Shown here piece after piece: positions 60,241-64,000 of a stretch of DNA of 64,000 bases. The DNA is from an uncultured Caulobacterales bacterium (lineage in GTDB: Bacteria > Pseudomonadota > Alphaproteobacteria > Caulobacterales > Caulobacteraceae). Each line of letters starts with the position of its first letter. The stretch's first letter is position 1. Location: NCBI GenBank assembly GCA_903884425.1, contig CAISEP010000016.1, positions 248,001-312,000 on the forward strand, written 5' to 3'. A program made the position numbers and the translations under genes. The notes below the pieces were generated by a model. That model searched no databases. It saw only the letters and a list, made by a program, of their open reading frames with translations, and was not told the DNA's origin.

Positions 60241-60906
60241 TCAGGCGGCGGGCTTGGCATCCGCCGGCTTGGCCGCGCCAGCCGGGGCCGCGGCAGGAGC
60301 CGCGCCCGCTGCAGCCGGAGCCGCGGCGGCAGGCGCCGGAGCGGCGGCGGCCGGGTTCGGTGCCGGGATGGCCAGCGGGCTGGAGCTCTGCTGCCGCAGC
60401 CAGGCGATCAGGTTGATCCGGTCTTCCCGCTTCTTCAGGCCCACGAACGACATCTTGGTGCCGTTGATGTAGGCCGACGGACCGGAGAGGAATTCATAGA
60501 CGTGCTGGTAGTCCCAGGCCGCCTGCTTGCCGCCGAAATCGGTCATGCCCTGGGAATAGGCGAAGCCCGCATGGGAGCCGGGCTTGCGGCCCAGGACGCC
60601 CCACAGGTTCGGACCGGTCTGGTTCGGACCGCCATTGGCGAAGTTGTGGCAGGAGGCGCACTTCTGCGACACGGCGGCCCCGGCGGCCACGTCGGCCTTG
60701 GCCAGTTCCGTGCCCCAGTCCGGCGGCGTGTCCGCCACTTCGGTCGCGGCACCCGCATCCCCCGTCGCCACCGCAATGGCGTAGCCCGGTGCCTTCACCG
60801 GGGTGGGCGCGAACAGCATCTCGGCGCCCTGGCGCACGATCAGCAGCAGCAGCACCGCACCGAGCAGGCCGCCAAAAATCTTGTTCCAGCGAAGTTCGTC
60901 TTTCAT
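60241..60906 (-). CDS. Membrane-anchored cytochrome c (CycM type)
   Basis: The 221-residue protein has a membrane anchor (FGGLLGAVLLLLIV, residues 11-24), a haem site CASCH at 83-87 and the axial Met152 in GTKMSFVG. It is of the class I cytochrome c kind that links the bc1 complex to oxidases. After the haem domain there is an unusual tail of about 40 residues that is nearly all Ala and Pro. Together with petABC it gives most of the bc1-to-oxidase path within this window. Confidence 0.92.
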   Translation of the reverse strand: MKDELRWNKIFGGLLGAVLLLLIVRQGAEMLFAPTPVKAPGYAIAVATGDAGAATEVADTPPDWGTELAKADVAAGAAVSQKCASCHNFANGGPNQTGPNLWGVLGRKPGSHAGFAYSQGMTDFGGKQAAWDYQHVYEFLSGPSAYINGTKMSFVGLKKREDRINLIAWLRQQSSSPLAIPAPNPAAAAPAPAAAAPAAAGAAPAAAPAGAAKPADAKPAA

Positions 60907-61151
60907 GTCGCCCCATGAGCCTCTGAGAGCAAAAATGGGTCTGGCCGCGTCAAGCGTGTCAGACCGCTGGAACGGTCCGGGGGAACAGTCCGTCGGAGGC
61001 CGACGGGACCAGGCACCAAAACCCGTTCTTGCGTGGGCGTCTCTGACACGCTACCGCGGCTCACGCAACCATTCGCGTGATGTCTTCCGCCCTTGCAGGC
61101 GCAATCAGCCCGCAACAGGGACGGAATTTGGCCGGGACACTGCAGAACACC

Positions 61152-61892
61152 ATGACCCCGATCCTTCTCATTCCCGCCCGGATGGCGGCCACCCGACTGC
61201 CGGACAAGCCCCTGGCGGAGATCGCCGGCGTGCCCATGATCGTCCGTGTGCTGCGCCGCGCCGAGGCGGCTGGCGTCGGTCCTGTGGCCGTGGCGGCAGG
61301 GGATCCTGCCATTGTCGACGCGGTCCGCGCGGCAGGGGGCACGGCGGTGCTGACCGATCCGGACCTGCCGTCGGGGTCGGACCGGATCATGGCGGCGCTG
61401 GCCGCCCTCGACCCGGCCGGTCGGCATGACGCGGTGATCAATCTCCAGGGCGACATGCCCTTCGTCGATCCCGCCATGGTGCGGGCCTGCGCCGAGCTTC
61501 TGGCCACCCGGCCGGATTGCGATGTCTCCACCCTGGTCGCCCCGGAAATGTCGCCGGCCGACCGGACCAATCCGGACGTGGTGAAGGCCGTGCTGGCCCT
61601 GGCCGAGGACGGCCGGTCGGGCCGGGCGCTCTATTTCACCCGCTCCACCCTCTATGGCGACGGACCCATCTGGCGGCACATCGGCCTCTATGGCTATCGG
61701 CGGGACGCGCTGGCCCGGTTCACCAAGGCCCCCCCGTCACCCCTGGAGCGGCGGGAGAAGCTGGAACAGCTCCGCGCCCTGGAAATGGGCATGACCCTTC
61801 ACGCCGCGGTGTTCGCCACGGCCCCGATCTCGGTGGACACCCCCGCGGACCTCGCGGCCGCCCGAGCGGAAGCGGAAAGGACCGGCGCATGA
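61152..61892 (+). CDS. kdsB: 3-deoxy-manno-octulosonate cytidylyltransferase
   Basis: KdsB makes CMP-Kdo for lipopolysaccharide core synthesis. The 246-residue protein shows LLIPARMAATRLPDKPL at the N-terminus, SGSDRIMAAL, VINLQGDMPFV and HIGLYGYRRDAL, all family blocks. The ATG at 61152 is preferred over 61077 because the family starts at this point. It overlaps pheA by ATGA. The 245-bp region before it has no other clear element. Confidence 0.95.
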   Translation: MTPILLIPARMAATRLPDKPLAEIAGVPMIVRVLRRAEAAGVGPVAVAAGDPAIVDAVRAAGGTAVLTDPDLPSGSDRIMAALAALDPAGRHDAVINLQGDMPFVDPAMVRACAELLATRPDCDVSTLVAPEMSPADRTNPDVVKAVLALAEDGRSGRALYFTRSTLYGDGPIWRHIGLYGYRRDALARFTKAPPSPLERREKLEQLRALEMGMTLHAAVFATAPISVDTPADLAAARAEAERTGA

Positions 61893-62752
61893 CCCGTCCC
61901 GGCATCGCCTTCCAGGGAGAGTTCGGCGCCAACAGCGACGAGGCCTGCCGGGAGCACTTCCCCGACCACCAGCCGACCCCCTGCGCCACCTTCGAGGATG
62001 CCTTCGAGGCCATCCGCTCCGGGACCTGCGCGCTGGGCCTGATCCCGGTGGAGAATTCCATCGCCGGGCGGGTGGGGGACGTGCACCACCTGCTGCCGGC
62101 CTCCGGCCTGAAGATCATCGGGGAGCGGTTCAAGCCCATCCGCCACCAGCTGATGGCCAATCCCGGCACCGCCCTCGCCGACATCCGCGTGGTCTCCAGC
62201 CACGTGATGGCCCTCGGCCAGTGCCGCAACGTGATCCGGGAGCTGGGCCTGCGGACGGAGACCGCCTCGGACACCGCCGGCGCCGCCAAGGCCCTGGCGG
62301 AGCACCCGGACCGGAGCCGGGCCGCCATCGCCCCGGCGCTGGCCGCCGATCTCTACGGCCTTGAGATCCTGCGCCGGGACATCGAGGATGCGCACCACAA
62401 CACCACCCGGTTCCTGGTCATGACCGCCGATCCGAACCCGCCGCGGCCACCTCCGGGCGTCGATTGCGTCACCAGCTTCGTGTTCCGGGTCCGCAACGTC
62501 CCCGCGGCCCTCTACAAGGCCATGGGTGGCTTCGCCACCAACGGCGTGAACATGACCAAGCTGGAAAGCTACATGGAGGGCGGGACCTTCACCGCCACGG
62601 TCTTCTATGCCGATGTGGAGGGCCGTCCCGAGGACCGGAACCTCACCCTGGCGCTGGAGGAACTGGCCTTCTTCTCGGAGCGGATCGAGATCCTGGGCGT
62701 CTATCCCGCGGACCCCTTCCGGCATCGCGCCGTTCCGCCGACTGTGGACTGA
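61889..62752 (+). CDS. pheA: Prephenate dehydratase
   Basis: The 287-residue enzyme turns prephenate into phenylpyruvate for phenylalanine synthesis. It has IAFQGEFGANSDEA, LIPVENSIAGRVGDV and the catalytic NTTRFLVM, followed by an ACT domain with NMTKLESYM for phenylalanine feedback. There is no chorismate mutase domain. It is coupled to kdsB through an ATGA overlap. Confidence 0.96.
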   Translation: MTRPGIAFQGEFGANSDEACREHFPDHQPTPCATFEDAFEAIRSGTCALGLIPVENSIAGRVGDVHHLLPASGLKIIGERFKPIRHQLMANPGTALADIRVVSSHVMALGQCRNVIRELGLRTETASDTAGAAKALAEHPDRSRAAIAPALAADLYGLEILRRDIEDAHHNTTRFLVMTADPNPPRPPPGVDCVTSFVFRVRNVPAALYKAMGGFATNGVNMTKLESYMEGGTFTATVFYADVEGRPEDRNLTLALEELAFFSERIEILGVYPADPFRHRAVPPTVD

Positions 62753-62776
62753 ACGGCACGTCGCGGCAGCGCCACC

Positions 62777-62805
62777 TTGCATCGCGGCCGGAATTTTACT
62801 ATTGT
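62777..62805 (+). promoter_or_regulatory. Likely sigma-70-type promoter of greA
   Basis: TTGCAT (62777-62782) and TATTGT (62800-62805) are separated by 17 bp and lie 80 nt before the greA ATG. Each hexamer matches the consensus at four of six positions, and the -10 lies in a locally AT-rich stretch (AATTTTACTATTG). Confidence 0.45.
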
Positions 62806-62884
62806 CTTCCGCCGGTTGTTCGCGCCCGCAGCCCGGCCTGTCACTTCTGAACTCCCCTAGGGCGACTTGAGCTCACTGTCCGCA

Positions 62885-63358
62885 ATGGAAAAAGTGCCTA
62901 TGACCGGCGAGGGCTACAAGGCTCTCGACGAAGAACTGAAGCGTCTCAAGTCTGTGGAGCGTCCGGCGGTGATCGCCGCGATCTCGGAGGCCCGCAGCCA
63001 CGGCGACCTTTCGGAAAATGCCGAATACCACGCTGCCAAGGAGCGGCAGGGCTGGATCGAGGGCCGCATCGCGGAGATCGAGGACAAGATCAGCCGCGCC
63101 CAGATCATCGACGTGTCGAAGCTCTCCGGCGATCAGGTGAAGTTCGGTGCCACCGTCACCGTGCTGGACGAGGACACCGAGGAATCGGCCCGCTACCAGG
63201 TGGTCGGCGAGCATGAGGCGGACGTGAAGAAGGGCCGCCTGTCCCTGACCTCGCCGCTGGCCCGCGGCATGATCGGCAAGAGCGCCGGCGACGTGTTCGA
63301 GGTGGTCACCCCCGCGGGCGTCAAGGCCTACGAGGTCATCAAGGTCGAGTGGATCTGA
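62885..63358 (+). CDS. greA: Transcription elongation factor GreA
   Basis: The 157-residue protein rescues backtracked RNA polymerase. It has an N-terminal coiled coil ([20 protein letters not shown]), the acidic tip around [12 protein letters not shown] and a C-terminal FKBP-like domain. MEKVPMT at 62885 is the standard start; a TTG 18 nt upstream is not needed. The following gene starts inside its last codons. Confidence 0.97.
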   Translation: MEKVPMTGEGYKALDEELKRLKSVERPAVIAAISEARSHGDLSENAEYHAAKERQGWIEGRIAEIEDKISRAQIIDVSKLSGDQVKFGATVTVLDEDTEESARYQVVGEHEADVKKGRLSLTSPLARGMIGKSAGDVFEVVTPAGVKAYEVIKVEWI

Positions 63359-64000
63359 CGGACCCGGCGACGGTTTCGCAGGCCGACGCCCCACGGCCCC
63401 TGTCCATCTGGGCGGTGACCGACGGCCGGATCGGCATCGAGAACCAGGCCCTGGGCCTGGCGGAGGCCGTCGCACGGCGGGTCCCGGCCCACATCACCGT
63501 CAAGCGCGTCACCTGGCCCCGCTGGATGCGCCGCACCCCGTCCCGCTTCATCCCCGCCCTGCCCGGGCTGCTGGCCACCGGAGGGGCGGACATCGCCCCG
63601 CCCTGGCCCGACCTGTGGATCGGCAACGGGCGGGCGGCCATCCCCCTGTCCATCGCCGTGCGACGATGGTCGCAGCACCGGACCTTCGTGGTCCAGCTGC
63701 AGGATCCCCTGCGCCCGGCCCGGCTGTTCGACCTGACCATCCCCCCCACCCATGACCCGTTGCGGGGACCGGACGTGTTCCCGATCATCGGCGCGCCGCA
63801 CCGGGTGACGCCGGAGCGGCTGGCCGAGGCCTACAGGGCCTTTGCGCCGCAGCTCGACCCCCTGCCGCGCCCCCGGCTGGCGGTGCTGATCGGCGGCACC
63901 GCCAAGGCCTATGGCCTGAGCGCCGAACGGGCCCGGCAGATGGCCGACGAGATCGCCCGGACGGTGACGGCCCGGGGCGGTTCGCTGATGCTGACCTTTT
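63349..64000 (+). CDS. ELM1 family (DUF1022) protein, partial
   Basis: The visible 217 residues, running off the right edge, show the family opening [23 protein letters not shown] and then [46 protein letters not shown] and [15 protein letters not shown]. These proteins resemble plant ELM1, which takes part in mitochondrial fission; their fold is like nucleotide-sugar transferases, and the bacterial role is unknown. The GTG start at 63349 overlaps greA by 10 bp, with AAGG upstream. Confidence 0.86.
   Translation, partial: MDLTDPATVSQADAPRPLSIWAVTDGRIGIENQALGLAEAVARRVPAHITVKRVTWPRWMRRTPSRFIPALPGLLATGGADIAPPWPDLWIGNGRAAIPLSIAVRRWSQHRTFVVQLQDPLRPARLFDLTIPPTHDPLRGPDVFPIIGAPHRVTPERLAEAYRAFAPQLDPLPRPRLAVLIGGTAKAYGLSAERARQMADEIARTVTARGGSLMLTF

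Overview
The window is GC-rich chromosomal DNA from an alphaproteobacterium, most probably of the family Caulobacteraceae (Caulobacter, Phenylobacterium, Brevundimonas or a relative). The evidence is the composition, a Flp pilin whose N-terminus closely resembles what I recall of Caulobacter PilA, the pilA-cpaABCDEF-tadBC order, an NtrZ-type periplasmic protein, fused-free petA-petB-petC genes, a RegB-type redox kinase, and sequence matches to the Caulobacter-type CtrA and LexA operators. The genus is an inference. I see no transposase, phage gene, CRISPR array, rRNA or tRNA. Coding density is high and many genes overlap by ATGA.

Layout. 1-2600 (minus): ybgC and the ruvC-ruvA-ruvB recombination operon, with a LexA-type SOS box over the ruvC start codon and an exact CtrA-type box just upstream. 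2.7-5.2 kb: two tandem dienelactone hydrolase genes and a cyclophilin. 5.3-8.1 kb (minus): the bc1 complex operon petA-petB-petC with its terminator. 8.3-12.2 kb: trmL, hemF, a secreted M20 peptidase and yebC. 12.3-16.6 kb: small envelope genes, DUF1289 plus a retropepsin-like protease, an FKBP lipoprotein, bolA, a J-domain protein and cobS. 16.6-20 kb: a lipoprotein, then a TPP riboswitch controlling thiC. 20-23.3 kb (minus): a YgjP-type metalloprotease, a phaZ-GNAT pair and a SCO/SenC copper chaperone. 23.3-24.7 kb: regB, divergent from SCO. 24.7-29.4 kb (minus): DUF3576-leuS-lptE-holA, an apparent operon. 29.7-33.3 kb: ntrZ with an upstream FNR/FixK-type box, a divergent ThiE-like gene, and yggS-moeB-hydrolase. 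33.3-46.2 kb: a cation efflux pump, a citrate synthase with an N-terminal helix-turn-helix, yaaA, cupin, dapE, truA, fmt, marC, pyrF, acs and an MFS transporter.

46.2-57.8 kb is the Tad/Flp pilus locus: a stand-alone pilus N-terminal-domain protein (minus), two very short Flp pilins separated by a strong terminator, then cpaA, cpaB, cpaC, cpaD, cpaE, cpaF, tadB, tadC and a convergent TadD-like TPR gene. Together they supply pilin, prepilin peptidase, secretin, pilotin-like lipoprotein, localisation ATPase, assembly ATPase and platform proteins. CtrA-like boxes lie before the first pilin, before cpaB (two) and before the TPR gene, and a GANTC cluster lies before cpaB. This fits cell-cycle control of pili as in Caulobacter. 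No tadE/F/G pseudopilin genes are present here. 57.9-64 kb: leucyl aminopeptidase, an NlpC/P60 hydrolase, a membrane-anchored cytochrome c, kdsB, pheA, greA and the start of an ELM1-family gene.

I found no clearly new multi-gene system. The most interesting signals are regulatory: the stacked SOS and CtrA sites at ruvC, the CtrA/GANTC pattern in the pilus locus, the terminator between the two pilins, an FNR/FixK-type box before ntrZ and a Fur-like box at 12.85 kb. Two architectures also merit a look: the HTH-citrate synthase and the J-domain protein with a Cys/His cluster next to cobS.
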